DNA of 64,000 nucleotides from Streptomyces sp. TLI_235 (GTDB lineage Bacteria > Actinomycetota > Actinomycetes > Streptomycetales > Streptomycetaceae). The translations under genes were made by a program, and so were the position numbers. Positions 52,762-62,020 of this stretch are shown here, piece after piece (the stretch's first letter is position 1; every line of letters begins with the position of its first letter). The DNA is taken from assembly GCA_002300355.1 (NCBI GenBank), contig NSGV01000001.1, forward strand, positions 3,596,001 to 3,660,000. Direction: 5' to 3'. The notes below the pieces were generated by a model. It worked only from the letters and a program-made list of their open reading frames with translations. It had not been told where the DNA came from and did not search any database.

Positions 52762-55512
52762 GTGCACAACCGCCGTCTCATTGCGACCGCTGCGGCTCTT
52801 GCCGCCGGGTTCGCCTTCCTACCGGGCCGGGCGTACGCCGCCGACCCGGTCCCGAACGCCGTGCCGGCTCCGGCCCAGAGCGGGTGGGAACTGCCCGGCG
52901 CCAAGACGTTCACGAGCCCGGCGGGCAACTCGTCCCGGGTACAGGGCCGGGCCGCGGTGGCCGCCCGGGCCGCCGCCGTGCCGTCCACCGGCCGGACGAT
53001 CTACGTCCTCACCCGCACCACTTGCACCACGGACACCGGGACGGGCACCCAGGCGGCGCCGTTCTGCAGCCTGCAGCGCGGCGTGGACGCGGCCGTCCCC
53101 GGCGACACCGTCCGGGTCGACGGGAAGGACGAAGGGGTCAGCCCGCCCGGGGACATGGAGGCCGTGGTCGTCCGCACTTCCGGTCTGACCCTCGTCGGCG
53201 GTACCAACGCCCCGCAGATCAGTTCGTTCAACCACGCGGCCGGAAGGCCCGCCCTGACCCTCGACGGCGTCAGTGATGTGACGGTCGGTCACCTCGCCTT
53301 CGCCGGGGGTAACGCGCCGGGCCTGCTCGTCAAGGGCTCCAGCCGGATCACCCTCGACTCCGACCGCCTCGACGGGTCCGGCGGCAACGCCCTGACCATC
53401 GACGGCACGTCGAGCGCGATCACCGTGACCAGGTCGCACGCCTCGATGTTCTACCCGGTCGCCGGCAGCGCGACGATCTCGGTGGCCGCCGGGGCGAAGG
53501 ACGTCACGCTGGCCGGCAACCTGGTCAGAGGCGCCACCACGGACAACACCCAGACGACGTACCAGGCGACCGGCGGCATCGCCGCCACCGGAGTGCAGGG
53601 CCTGAACGTCACCGGCAACACCGTTCAGCGCGGCTGCCTCCCGGGCATCGCCGTGGACGGCGCCTCGACCGCCGTGTCGATCCAGAACAACCTGTTGGTC
53701 GAGACGGCCGCCGTGGCCGACTGCGACTCCGGCCAGCCCGCCGTGACGGTCTCGGCCGAGTCCGCCCCCGCGACCACCACCGACTACAACGACTTCTACG
53801 CCGAGTCCGCCACTGGCGCCGGGCCCTACCGCTGGGCCGGCACCGCGTACCCGACCGTCGCCGCCTTCAAGGCCGCGCAGACCCAGGGCGCGCACGACAC
53901 CGTCGAGACGGTCGCGCCGCAGCAGGTCAACAGCGGCGGGGACTGGGGCGTCGCCTACGCCCTGCAGGCCGGCTCCGCCGCGATCGGCACCGCCAACCAG
54001 TCCGCGCCCGGCGCCCTGACCACCGACTACTTCGGACACGGCCCGATGTCCGACCGGGGAGCGGTCAAGTTCCAGAGCAACAACCCCGGCTTCGCGATGG
54101 CGCTGACCGCGAAGAACACCAGCGCGTTCGGCGTCTCGCTTGACCTGGACGTGACCACCCTGCCGGTCGCCCAGGACGTCTACATCCAGTGGGGCGACGG
54201 CAGCGCCGTCGACGTCCTCAACTTCTACGGCGACAAGCCGGTGAAGACGACCGCAGGCCACACCTACAAGAAGCTCGGCGACTACACGATCACCGTCACC
54301 GACTACGAGAAGACCGGCAACACCATCCGCAACACGGTGAAGGTCTCCACCCTCGGCTCGCAGTACACCGCGTACGGCCCGAAGCGGCTGCTGGACAGCC
54401 GGGACGGCACGGGTCTCGAGGCCGTCGGCCGGATCCCGGCGTACGGGACGGTCAAGCTCAAGGTCGGCGGTGCCAACGGCATCCCGGCGAACGCGACCGC
54501 CGCGGTGCTGAACCTGACCGTGACCGGCCCGGCCGCCGACGGCTACGTCACGGCGTACCCGGACGGCGGCCCGCGGCCGACCACCTCGAACGTCAACTAC
54601 CGGGCCAACCAGACCGTGCCGAACCTGGTGATGGTGCCGATCGGCGCCGACGGCCACGTCGACCTGTACAACGGCGGCCGGGGCACCACCGACCTGGTCG
54701 CCGACATCACCGGCTACTTCACCCCGACGGCCGCGGCCGGCTTCGCCCCTGTCGGCCCGAGCCGGCTGGTCGACACCCGGAACGGCACCGGCGCCCCGCG
54801 TGGCCAGATTCCCGGACGCGGCTCCATCCCGGCGCAGATCGCCGGCGCCACCCCCGGCCTGCCCAACGGCAGCATCACCGCGGTCGCGCTGAACGTCACC
54901 GTCACCAACCCGCGCGGGGACGGCTACCTGACCGTCTACCCGAGCGGGCAGGCCACGCCCACCGCGTCCAACCTGAACTTCACCTCCGGGCAGACCATCG
55001 CCAACTCGGTCGTCGTCCCGGTGGGCGCGGACGGCAAGATCCGGCTGTTCAACGGCGCCTGGGCCGGGGCCGACGTGGTCGTCGACGTGGTCGGCTACTA
55101 CAGCGACTACGAGATGGGCGCGTTCATGCCAGTCGCCCCGGAGCGGCTTATCGACACCCGCGACCCCGCGACCTGGGGCAGCGGCCCACTGAAGGGCCGT
55201 TACTACGCCTACATGTCGATGACCACCCACACCGACATCCCGGCGTTCGTCTTCAACGCCACTGTCACCAACACCGGCGCCGACGGCTACTTGGCCGTGG
55301 CCTCCGACCCGAACGTCCTCGCCGACTACAGGAGCGGGCACCCGTATCCGGTGTACCCGCCGAACACCTCGTCGCTGAACTGGCGGCGCGGCAGCACCGT
55401 GCCGAACCTGGTGCAGGTCACGCCGGGCCGGGGCGTCATCGACTTCTTCAACCAGAGCGATGGCAACATCGACCTGATCGTCGACATGTTCGGTTACTAC
55501 CAGAATGCCTGA
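52762..55512 (+). CDS. Large secreted protein: beta-helix, PKD-like domain and three LLDTR repeats
   Basis: This 916-residue exported protein has a signal peptide (HNRRLIATAAALAAGFAF, then PGRAYAAD). A right-handed parallel beta-helix region spans ~75-380 (GVSDVTVGHLAF, GLNVTGNTVQRG, VSIQNNLLV), and a PKD-like domain spans ~440-535 (VYIQWGDGSAVDV, GHTYKKLGDYTITVTDY). Three ~125-residue repeats follow, each starting RLLDSRDGTG, RLVDTRNGTG or RLIDTRDP, then GYVTAYPDGG..., SNVNYRANQTVPNLV and ADITGYF. The start is GTG 52762 after GGGGGG. It is probably a surface adhesin or matrix enzyme. The same repeat occurs in the protein at 58979-60907. Confidence 0.85.
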   Translation: MHNRRLIATAAALAAGFAFLPGRAYAADPVPNAVPAPAQSGWELPGAKTFTSPAGNSSRVQGRAAVAARAAAVPSTGRTIYVLTRTTCTTDTGTGTQAAPFCSLQRGVDAAVPGDTVRVDGKDEGVSPPGDMEAVVVRTSGLTLVGGTNAPQISSFNHAAGRPALTLDGVSDVTVGHLAFAGGNAPGLLVKGSSRITLDSDRLDGSGGNALTIDGTSSAITVTRSHASMFYPVAGSATISVAAGAKDVTLAGNLVRGATTDNTQTTYQATGGIAATGVQGLNVTGNTVQRGCLPGIAVDGASTAVSIQNNLLVETAAVADCDSGQPAVTVSAESAPATTTDYNDFYAESATGAGPYRWAGTAYPTVAAFKAAQTQGAHDTVETVAPQQVNSGGDWGVAYALQAGSAAIGTANQSAPGALTTDYFGHGPMSDRGAVKFQSNNPGFAMALTAKNTSAFGVSLDLDVTTLPVAQDVYIQWGDGSAVDVLNFYGDKPVKTTAGHTYKKLGDYTITVTDYEKTGNTIRNTVKVSTLGSQYTAYGPKRLLDSRDGTGLEAVGRIPAYGTVKLKVGGANGIPANATAAVLNLTVTGPAADGYVTAYPDGGPRPTTSNVNYRANQTVPNLVMVPIGADGHVDLYNGGRGTTDLVADITGYFTPTAAAGFAPVGPSRLVDTRNGTGAPRGQIPGRGSIPAQIAGATPGLPNGSITAVALNVTVTNPRGDGYLTVYPSGQATPTASNLNFTSGQTIANSVVVPVGADGKIRLFNGAWAGADVVVDVVGYYSDYEMGAFMPVAPERLIDTRDPATWGSGPLKGRYYAYMSMTTHTDIPAFVFNATVTNTGADGYLAVASDPNVLADYRSGHPYPVYPPNTSSLNWRRGSTVPNLVQVTPGRGVIDFFNQSDGNIDLIVDMFGYYQNA

Positions 55513-55566
55513 CGCCAACTCAGCCCGAACTCCAGTCAGCGACTGACGCGGACAGGGATGACGCAC

Positions 55567-55604
55567 AGAGGTGCCTTGCTTCCGGCCCGAAGCAAGGCAC
55601 CTCT
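55567..55604 (+). terminator. Hairpin terminator after the large secreted protein gene
   Basis: AGAGGTGCCTTGCTT (55567-55581) pairs perfectly with 55590-55604, 55 bases after the stop. Confidence 0.85.
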
Positions 55605-55761
55605 CTCGCATCGGCCTCCGGCACACCACCTACAACGCCCCCCTGCCACGACCGATTCCGTCCGCGCTCCCGGCGCCCCTCGGACCCTACGCGGGCGCTC
55701 CGGCGGGGTGAGGTTCAGAGCAACCCGCGGTGACGACGCCCTTCGGGCTTGAGTGATCGGC

Positions 55762-56064
55762 TCAGCTCTCGACGAGGTGGGCGAAACCGATCTCGAAGCG
55801 TTCGACGGAGACGATGGCGGTTTGGTCGCGCTCGGCGCTCTCCTCGCGGATCTCGGTGGCGCGGACCTCGCTGGCGCGCATCGCGGCCTCGTCCGCCCAG
55901 AGGGTGAGGGTGAGGGTCTTCCCGTCGGCGCGGTCGGCCAGCAGGTAGACGCCGCGGAAGCCGGGGATCTCGAGGACCTGCTTGAGTGCGGGCTCGCTGT
56001 CGGCGGTCAGGTCCTGCGCGGCGGGGATCGGGTCGCCCCGGTAGGTGCTCAGCCGTGCGTACAT
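55762..56064 (-). CDS. Small dimeric alpha/beta-barrel-like protein
   Basis: This 100-residue protein has the strand-helix-strand pattern of ABM/EthD-like ferredoxin-fold proteins: MYARLSTYRGDP, LKQVLEIPGFRGVYLLADRADGKTLTLTLW (pieces of a two-strand hairpin), DEAAMRASEVRATEIRE and a last strand TAIVSVERFEIGFAHL. Members include monooxygenases and stress-responsive proteins; activity cannot be assigned. ATG 56064 was chosen because AAGGAG lies at good spacing; three codons earlier is an alternative. It is the neighbour of an HD-GYP/LuxR gene on the same strand. Confidence 0.7.
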   Translation of the reverse strand: MYARLSTYRGDPIPAAQDLTADSEPALKQVLEIPGFRGVYLLADRADGKTLTLTLWADEAAMRASEVRATEIREESAERDQTAIVSVERFEIGFAHLVES

Positions 56065-56202
56065 CACGGCCATCTCCTTCGGTTCGATGCCGACCCAGGT
56101 CGGCCGGCTTCTCGATTTCCAGGTTCGTCCGGACCGGTGGCGCGCCGCATCGGTGGTTTCCCCCATCTTCCGACCGTTGCTCTCGCGAGCCCGCCGGTCC
56201 GG

Positions 56203-57744
56203 CTAGTGCCCGGTGAGCAGCCCGTGCTCCATGGCGTAGAGGGCTGCCGCCGGGCGGGTCGCGCATCCGGTCTTGGCGTAGATGTGTTCCACGTGGTGCT
56301 CGGCCGTGCGCGGCGAGATCGTGAGCCGCTCGGCTATGGCCCGGTTGGTGCTGCCCCTGGCGAGCAGCCGCAGCACGTCCACCTCGCGGTCGCTGAGTCC
56401 GGCCGGCCACGGGGCGCTGCGGTGCCTGGCGGCGCCGGCGGCGTCCAGGACGGCATGAACGGCCTGCGGGTCGAGTCGCCCCTCCCTGGCCTCGCGTTCG
56501 AGTTCGACAGCCGCACTCGCGGCACTCAACTCCTCTCGATACGGGCGGGGTTCGGTCATTGCGTGGTACACGTCGGCTGCGGCCAGCAGCCGGGAGGCGG
56601 GCAGCACGGCCGCGCCCGTGGCCTGCCGGTGGTAGCCGGAGCCGTCGAGCCGCTCATGGTGCTGGCCGACCACGGTGGCCAGTTCGCGCAGCGCCGCGCA
56701 GCGCCCGAGTACCCGTTCCCCGTGGTAGGCGTGCAGGTCGACGGCCTCGCGGTCGAGCGCGGTGAGCGGGCCGGACATGTCCCAGATCCGGCTGGGTACG
56801 GCGATCCGCCCGAGGTCGTGGACGAGTGCCGCCCGTCGCGCCAGGGTGCGGTCCCCCGGCTCGGCCGCATGCTGGGCGAGTTCCGCCACTCCTCGTGAAT
56901 GCCCGTGCAGACAGGTCGACTTGAGGTCGGCCAGGTCGCCGAGTGCGGTGGCCAGCCGATCCACGTCGGGGTCGGCGAGCCGCCGCCAGGGCACCGGCTC
57001 GGCGGCCAACGCGTCCTCGTACGGGTCCGCCGTCTCGGCGAGCAACTCGGTGCCGTCCGTTCCGAATTCGGCTACCAGCCCGGGGCCGAGCCAGCTGCCG
57101 CGCTTCCGCAGCGCCGCAACCGCTGCCGCGGGCCCACCGGTCGCGGCGAGCCGTACGGCCTGGGCGGCGAGCACGGCGATCCGGGCGGGCAGTGTGAACT
57201 CCTCGTCCCGCACCCCGTCGGGTCCGCCCTTGCCGTCCCAGCGCTCGAACTGCTGGTGCAGCGCCTCCTGCACCCCCGGCCCGAGCCCCAATCGTCCCGC
57301 CATCGCCGCCGCCACCTCGCAGGTGGCATGCTGCGCGCCCGCGCCCCACCGGTTCGAGGCCGCAAGCCGCCCGGCGAGCCCGAGCCGCCGGCCCGGCGGC
57401 ACCTTCGCCGTGGCGGCCCGCAGGAAGGGCAACATCTCCGCCGGACCGGTGAAGTCCGTGACCGTGACGAGGGGCCGCAGCACCGTCTCGTCCATCCGGA
57501 ACCGGGCGGCCTCCTCCGCCGCCGTGGCCGTACAGCCGATGTGGTGCAGCAGCGCCGTGTAGTACACCTCCGTCAGGCGTTCCCCGGTCAACCCGAGCCG
57601 CCGGCCCAGCCCGACCGCCACCAGGCACGCCCGGACCGCTTCCCCCTGCTCCTCGCCCATCCCCAGATCCGTGACCAGCGAGACGGCGGCGAGCACCTCG
57701 GCCAGGCGCGGCGCGCCCCCGGCACCCGCGACAGCGGCGCCCAT
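56203..57744 (-). CDS. Double HD-GYP-like domain protein with C-terminal LuxR HTH
   Basis: This 513-residue regulator has an N-terminal degenerate HD-GYP-like half: YTALLHHIGC at 62-71 and QQFERWDGKGGPDG at 164-177. A second half is more complete: LKSTCLHGHSRGVAELA, AALVHDLGRIAVPSRIWD with the HD pair at 309-310, and GQHHERLDGSGYHRQ at 360-374, where Pro of GYP is replaced by His. A LuxR HTH closes the protein (LSDREVDVLRLLARGSTNRA, SPRTAEHHVEHIYAKTG). Such proteins may respond to a nucleotide second messenger and bind DNA. HD-GYP activity is uncertain because of the altered motif. ATG 57744. Confidence 0.85.
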   Translation of the reverse strand: MGAAVAGAGGAPRLAEVLAAVSLVTDLGMGEEQGEAVRACLVAVGLGRRLGLTGERLTEVYYTALLHHIGCTATAAEEAARFRMDETVLRPLVTVTDFTGPAEMLPFLRAATAKVPPGRRLGLAGRLAASNRWGAGAQHATCEVAAAMAGRLGLGPGVQEALHQQFERWDGKGGPDGVRDEEFTLPARIAVLAAQAVRLAATGGPAAAVAALRKRGSWLGPGLVAEFGTDGTELLAETADPYEDALAAEPVPWRRLADPDVDRLATALGDLADLKSTCLHGHSRGVAELAQHAAEPGDRTLARRAALVHDLGRIAVPSRIWDMSGPLTALDREAVDLHAYHGERVLGRCAALRELATVVGQHHERLDGSGYHRQATGAAVLPASRLLAAADVYHAMTEPRPYREELSAASAAVELEREAREGRLDPQAVHAVLDAAGAARHRSAPWPAGLSDREVDVLRLLARGSTNRAIAERLTISPRTAEHHVEHIYAKTGCATRPAAALYAMEHGLLTGH

Positions 57745-57879
57745 GCCTCCGTTCTAGCCGAGTCCCGGCCGGTTCGCGACCGGCCCACCGGGCGCAGCGT
57801 ACGCATCCTGCGGGACAGGCCAACGAAATGCGTCCGTCGTTCGTGGGAGTCGGCGAGAGGGAGAAGGAAGAGGTGAGGT

Positions 57880-58391
57880 GTGAGCTGGCATGACGTCGCG
57901 AGCGAACTCGTGCAGGTCAGGGGATCCGCGCTGAAGAGGTACGGGTACCTGCTGTGCGGTGACCGTACGGAGGCGGACGACCTGGTGCAGGACGCACTGG
58001 TCCGGGTGTTCGCCCGGCCCCGACGGGGTTGGAGTGTCGAGTCCGCGGAACCGTACGTTCATCGCGTCATGCTGAACCGCTACCTCGACCAGCACCGTCG
58101 CCGGGCTCGCTGGACCAGCCTGCTCCCACGTCTGGCGACGCCGGCCTCGACGGGTGACTTCACTGCCGCCAGTGGTCATCGGATGGACGTGGTCGGCGCA
58201 CTCGACACCCTCTCCCCGCGGCAGCGCGCCTCCGTGGTCCTGCGCTTCTACGAGGACCTGTCGGTGGCCGAGGTGGCCGCCCGGCTGGGCTGCAGCGCGG
58301 GGACGGTCAAGCGGCACCTGAGCGAGCCGTCGCGAGACTCGACAAGGTCTTGGTGCTCACCTCTCTCGATGCGGACGGACATGGCGAATGA
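57880..58391 (+). pseudogene. SigE-family ECF sigma factor, frameshifted near its end
   Basis: The protein is normal for an ECF sigma factor of the SigE/SCO-type group for its first ~149 residues. Region 2 is ALKRYGYLLCGDRTEADDLVQDALVRVF (two pieces); region 4 is LDTLSPRQRASVVLRFYEDLSVAEVAARL and GCSAGTVKRHLSE. At about 58326 the frame is lost. In the next frame the expected end appears (VARLDKVLVLTSLDADGHGE, stop at 58389-58391). Restoring one G gives SEAVARLDKV, so a single-base loss explains it. The start is GTG 57880 after AGGAAGAGG. The locus may be decaying or this may be a sequence error. Confidence 0.75.
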
Positions 58392-58873
58392 ACAGGACGT
58401 GATCAGGCAGCTGCTGCTCGACGCAGCGGACCGGGCCGGGCCGCTCGGTGCGGGCCCGGACAGGGTGACCGCACTCGTCAGAAGGCGGCGGCGCGTGCGC
58501 AACTGCGCCCTGGGCTCGCTGCGGTCTGCATCGCGGCGGGTGCAGCGATCACGGTTCAGGTCGCCGACGGACCGTCATCACGTGTGGACGGTCCGCGTCG
58601 ACACAGCCGATCGGCACACCCACGGCACCGAACTGCGTTTCCGCACCGCCGCAGCCCGGCGACCGCCCGGTCGACCGGCTCGGGGACTTCCGATCCTGCC
58701 AGTACGTCGGACTGACGTTGGAGGCCGCTCGCACGCTGGCAGCCACGGAGCACCGGGACCTGCAGATCATCAGCCGGGACGGAACGAACTTCGCGATCAC
58801 CCTTGAGCGCCGCGCCTCCAGGGTGTGTGTCAGAGTCGTCGGGGACCGTGTGACCGCTGCCTTGATCGGCTGA
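58381..58873 (+). pseudogene. Membrane anti-sigma-like protein, broken by two frameshifts
   Basis: This starts at ATG 58381 inside the sigma gene's restored end (MANEQDVIRQLLLDAADRAG, RVTALVRRRRRVRNCALGS). At about 58518 the hydrophobic segment continues only in another frame (AVCIAAGAAITVQVADG). From about 58590 a third frame carries the extracytoplasmic part (TPTAPNCVSAPPQPGDRP, RSCQYVGLTLEAARTLAATE, VCVRVVGDRVTAALIG) to TGA 58871-58873. Each break fits loss of one G. The C-terminal piece resembles small I78-like inhibitor domains found after such anchors. Whether it works is unclear. Confidence 0.65.
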
Positions 58874-58922
58874 CAGCACGCCCGATGCCCCGGCGGGCGG
58901 CGTGCCCCGGCCGAGAAGGCGG

Positions 58923-58957
58923 CGAAGCCGGCCCGGTACTGGTCCGGGCCGGCTTCG
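58923..58957. terminator. Convergent hairpin terminator
   Basis: CGAAGCCGGCCCGG (58923-58936) pairs perfectly with CCGGGCCGGCTTCG (58944-58957), between the anti-sigma remnant and the secreted repeat protein gene. Confidence 0.8.
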
Positions 58958-58978
58958 GGTCTGCTGGGGCAGCTGCGG

Positions 58979-60907
58979 CTACTCGGGGTCCGGCGCGACG
59001 CCCCAGCCGGAGGAACTGGTCAGGCCGGACACACCGGCCACGCTGGTCGCGGTGGCACCGACGATCAGGTCGTACCGGTCGGTCACGGTGTGGGTGAAGG
59101 TGGCACGGCCGTCGACCGCCTGGACGGTGGCGCAGGATGCCTTGACGACGCAGTACCGGAAGGACACGACCCTGTCCCGGTCGGCAGGGCTGACGATGCG
59201 TTCGGTGATGGTGAAGGTGACCGTGTCGCCGACGTGGATCGGGTACGACTGCGGATCCGCCGTCACGTCCGGCGGCTCGGGGACGGCGTCGGTGCCGACC
59301 CGGAAGCTGCACGGGTAGCTGGGCTCCGAGGAGTGCTCGCCGTCGGTGGCGTAGGCGTACCAGGTGTAGGTCGCACCGGGCGTCAGGTTGTGCGCCACGC
59401 CCTGCAGGTGGCCGGTGCCTTCCGCCGTGTCGACCGCGGTGCTGCCCTCGGGGCCGGTCAGGACGAACCGGCCGCGCTGCGGCGCGGTGGCACCGGGGAC
59501 GGGGAAGAACTGCGCGGTGAGGTTGAAGGCGCGGTCGGTCGGGGACAGGTAGCGCGGCTGGAGCACGCCGGGTGTGCTCGTGCAGTTCGGAACGCCCTGG
59601 TAAGGGAGCGGGAATCCGAGGTCGGTGGGGCCGTGCGTCGGGAGCTGGAAGTAGCCGAACACGTCGGCCACCACGTCGACGTCGCCGCTGTTGTTGTAGA
59701 AGTCGACGAACCCGTTGCGGCCGATCCGGGCGACGACCAGGTTGGACACGGTCTGGTCGGCGGTGAAGTTCAGGTTCGACGTGGCGGGCCGGGGTTCGAG
59801 GCTCGGCCCGACCGCCAGGTATCCGGCCGCACTCGGCCTGACCGCGGTCACGTTGAGCACGACGGCGGCCGGGCCGGTCATCGGAATGCCGTTCGCCCCC
59901 GAGACCCGCAGGGAGACGTGCCGGCCGGAGCCGACACGCTGCACGACGCCACCGGTGCCCGTCCCGTCGCGGGTGTCGAGCACCCTGCCGGGTGTCAACG
60001 GCACGAAGCCGGCTCCGGTGGGGGCGCTCTCGTAGTAGCCGAACACGTCGGCCACCGCGTCGACGTCGCCGAGGAAGTTGTAGAGGTCGACGCTGCCGTC
60101 CGCGCCGAGCGGGACGGTCACCAGGTTCGGGACGGTCTGCCCGGCGACGAAGTTGAGGTTCGACGTGGCGGGCCGGGGCGTGCCGTGCGGGAAGACGGTG
60201 AGGTAGCCGCCGGACGAGGAGCCGGTCGCGGTCACGTTCATCACGACACCGGTGGCACCCGCCGGAACGCCGCCCCGGCCGGCGACCTGGAGCCGCAGGG
60301 TGGCGCCGGCGTGGATCGGGGCCTTCGCCCGGTCGTCGGTGGACGTGCGGGTGTCGATTAGGCGGGCGGGGCTGAGCGGCTGGAACGAGGAGCCGGGCAC
60401 GGCCGGGTCGTCGGTGTAGTAGCCGGCCAGGTCGGCGGCGATGTCCGTGGTGCCGCGGAGGTTGTAGAAGTCGACGTACCCGTTGGAGACCGGGACGGTG
60501 ACCAGGTTGGGGACGGTCTGGCCGGCGCGGAAGTTCAGGTTCGAGGTACCGGGGCGGGCGGTGCCGTCCGGGTGGACCGTGACGAAGCCGTCGGCCGTCG
60601 GATTGATCGCGGTCACGTTCATGACCACGGCCTTGGCGCCGGACGGCACACCCACGGGCACCCGAATGCTCCCGCCCGGGCCGACCGGGTGTGCGGCGGG
60701 GACACCGACGGCCGTGCGGGTGTCGAGTATCCGGGTGGGCCCGGCCGGCACGAACTTTCCGATCTGGGCCGGGGGCGGAAGGGGCGCGCCCTGGTCGGCG
60801 GCGGCCGGTGGGACGGTGGCACAGGCCAGCGCTGCCGCGGCAAGGCCGGACAGGACTGTCCGGCGCGCGGTTCGCGGGTGGGTCCGCCGGACGGACGGCT
60901 GGATCAT
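58979..60907 (-). CDS. Secreted protein with three LLDTR repeats and Ig/FN3-like C-terminus
   Basis: This 642-residue exported protein has a Tat/Sec-like signal (RRTHPRTARRTVLSGLAAAA). Three ~120-residue repeats follow, with RILDTRTAVG, RLIDTRTSTD and RVLDTRDGTG, each containing SNLNFxxxQTVxNLV and ending DxxAD(V/L)xGYY. About 230 residues of Ig or FN3-like beta sandwiches come next (GVAHNLTPGATYTWYAYATDG, VGDTVTFTITERIVSP). The repeats closely resemble those of the protein at 52762-55512. ATG 60907 follows GGAG. It is probably cell-surface or secreted; function unknown. Confidence 0.85.
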   Translation of the reverse strand: MIQPSVRRTHPRTARRTVLSGLAAAALACATVPPAAADQGAPLPPPAQIGKFVPAGPTRILDTRTAVGVPAAHPVGPGGSIRVPVGVPSGAKAVVMNVTAINPTADGFVTVHPDGTARPGTSNLNFRAGQTVPNLVTVPVSNGYVDFYNLRGTTDIAADLAGYYTDDPAVPGSSFQPLSPARLIDTRTSTDDRAKAPIHAGATLRLQVAGRGGVPAGATGVVMNVTATGSSSGGYLTVFPHGTPRPATSNLNFVAGQTVPNLVTVPLGADGSVDLYNFLGDVDAVADVFGYYESAPTGAGFVPLTPGRVLDTRDGTGTGGVVQRVGSGRHVSLRVSGANGIPMTGPAAVVLNVTAVRPSAAGYLAVGPSLEPRPATSNLNFTADQTVSNLVVARIGRNGFVDFYNNSGDVDVVADVFGYFQLPTHGPTDLGFPLPYQGVPNCTSTPGVLQPRYLSPTDRAFNLTAQFFPVPGATAPQRGRFVLTGPEGSTAVDTAEGTGHLQGVAHNLTPGATYTWYAYATDGEHSSEPSYPCSFRVGTDAVPEPPDVTADPQSYPIHVGDTVTFTITERIVSPADRDRVVSFRYCVVKASCATVQAVDGRATFTHTVTDRYDLIVGATATSVAGVSGLTSSSGWGVAPDPE

Positions 60908-61157
60908 GGGAGCGGCTCCGGATCGCGGGACGGGTCGGCGGCGCCCGGGCCATGGCCCGGCGGCCTGTCGGGGGCGAACTTTCGTGGGCCTTTCTATCGC
61001 AGGCCGGTCCGTCCACGACGTACGGGGTGGCGGGTGGCCGCGCAGGCCGACACCCGGGCACAGGACCGTGGTGGAGCCGATGCGGTGACGCGGCGTCATG
61101 CCGACGGTCGAACGGATTTCCACCCATGAGAATCTGATGATGATTTAGTAGTTCTCC

Positions 61158-61919
61158 GTGACCAGTCCATTCATACGCACGTCGGCCGCCGTCCTCGGCC
61201 TCGCCTCCCTCCTGTTGCTCTCCTCCTGTTCCGACGCCGGGACGGGCGGTGCTGCCGCGCCCTCCTCCGCGCCGGCGACCGTGCCGACCGCCGCGGGGGC
61301 GGCCGGCGCGAGTGCGCCCGCGGTGGTGGAGGCGCCCGATGCCCCGTCGCTCGCCGCGGCCCTGGCCCTGAAGCCGCAGGAGTGGGCGGCCGGGTTCGTG
61401 CCGGGCCAGCCGTACGAGGTCGCCTCGCTCGCGGAGCGGATGGTCGACACCTCCTGCGAGTACGTGCCGAACTCCCAGGGCACGGGCCGGATCGGGACGA
61501 TGGCCCGGACGGTGCGCCGCCCGGCTCCGGCGGGCGGCGCGGTCACCGCGGTGAACGGCCGCTCGACGGCCGACGTCTACGTGCGGGCCGAGGACGCCCA
61601 CGAGGCGGTCGCCGCCCTGCGGACCGACGCCCGGCGCTGCCAGGAGGTGGTCGACAAGCAGTACGGCCGGACGTACCGCGCGACCCGCGAGGTGGCCCCG
61701 CCGCGGACCACCGCCGCCGACGAGGTCTACGCCGAGGAGGGGCAGACGGCCGCGCTGGGCGCCTTCGCCGAGTTCCCGTTCGTGCACCTCGCGGCCCGCA
61801 AGGGGTCGGTGGTCGTCGACGTGTTCGTGGAGGTGGAGCAGGGGCAGGGCGTGGCCGCCGCCCGCGAGCAGTCCCGCACGGTACTGGCCGCGTTGCTGGC
61901 CAAACTGCCGAAGCAGTAG
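61158..61919 (+). CDS. Secreted lipoprotein of unknown function
   Basis: This 253-residue protein has a signal peptide ending in lipobox LSSC (Cys24), an Ala/Pro/Ser linker and a soluble domain (MVDTSCEYVPNSQGTGRIGT, VYVRAEDAHEAVAALRTDARRCQE, EFPFVHLAARKGSVVVDVFVEV). The two cysteines (TSCEY, RRCQE) could form a disulfide. It resembles the actinobacterial sensor-lipoprotein class in layout. GTG 61158. It is divergent from the secreted repeat protein. I do not recognise a named family. Confidence 0.75.
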   Translation: MTSPFIRTSAAVLGLASLLLLSSCSDAGTGGAAAPSSAPATVPTAAGAAGASAPAVVEAPDAPSLAAALALKPQEWAAGFVPGQPYEVASLAERMVDTSCEYVPNSQGTGRIGTMARTVRRPAPAGGAVTAVNGRSTADVYVRAEDAHEAVAALRTDARRCQEVVDKQYGRTYRATREVAPPRTTAADEVYAEEGQTAALGAFAEFPFVHLAARKGSVVVDVFVEVEQGQGVAAAREQSRTVLAALLAKLPKQ

Positions 61920-62020
61920 CCGGACGCCGGGGTGTCCGCTCCGGCCGCCGATACGGGGAGGGGGTATCGTCGGCCGGAGCGGAACGACCACGGCGACGGC
62001 GCGGCGGAAGGGGGCGGAGG

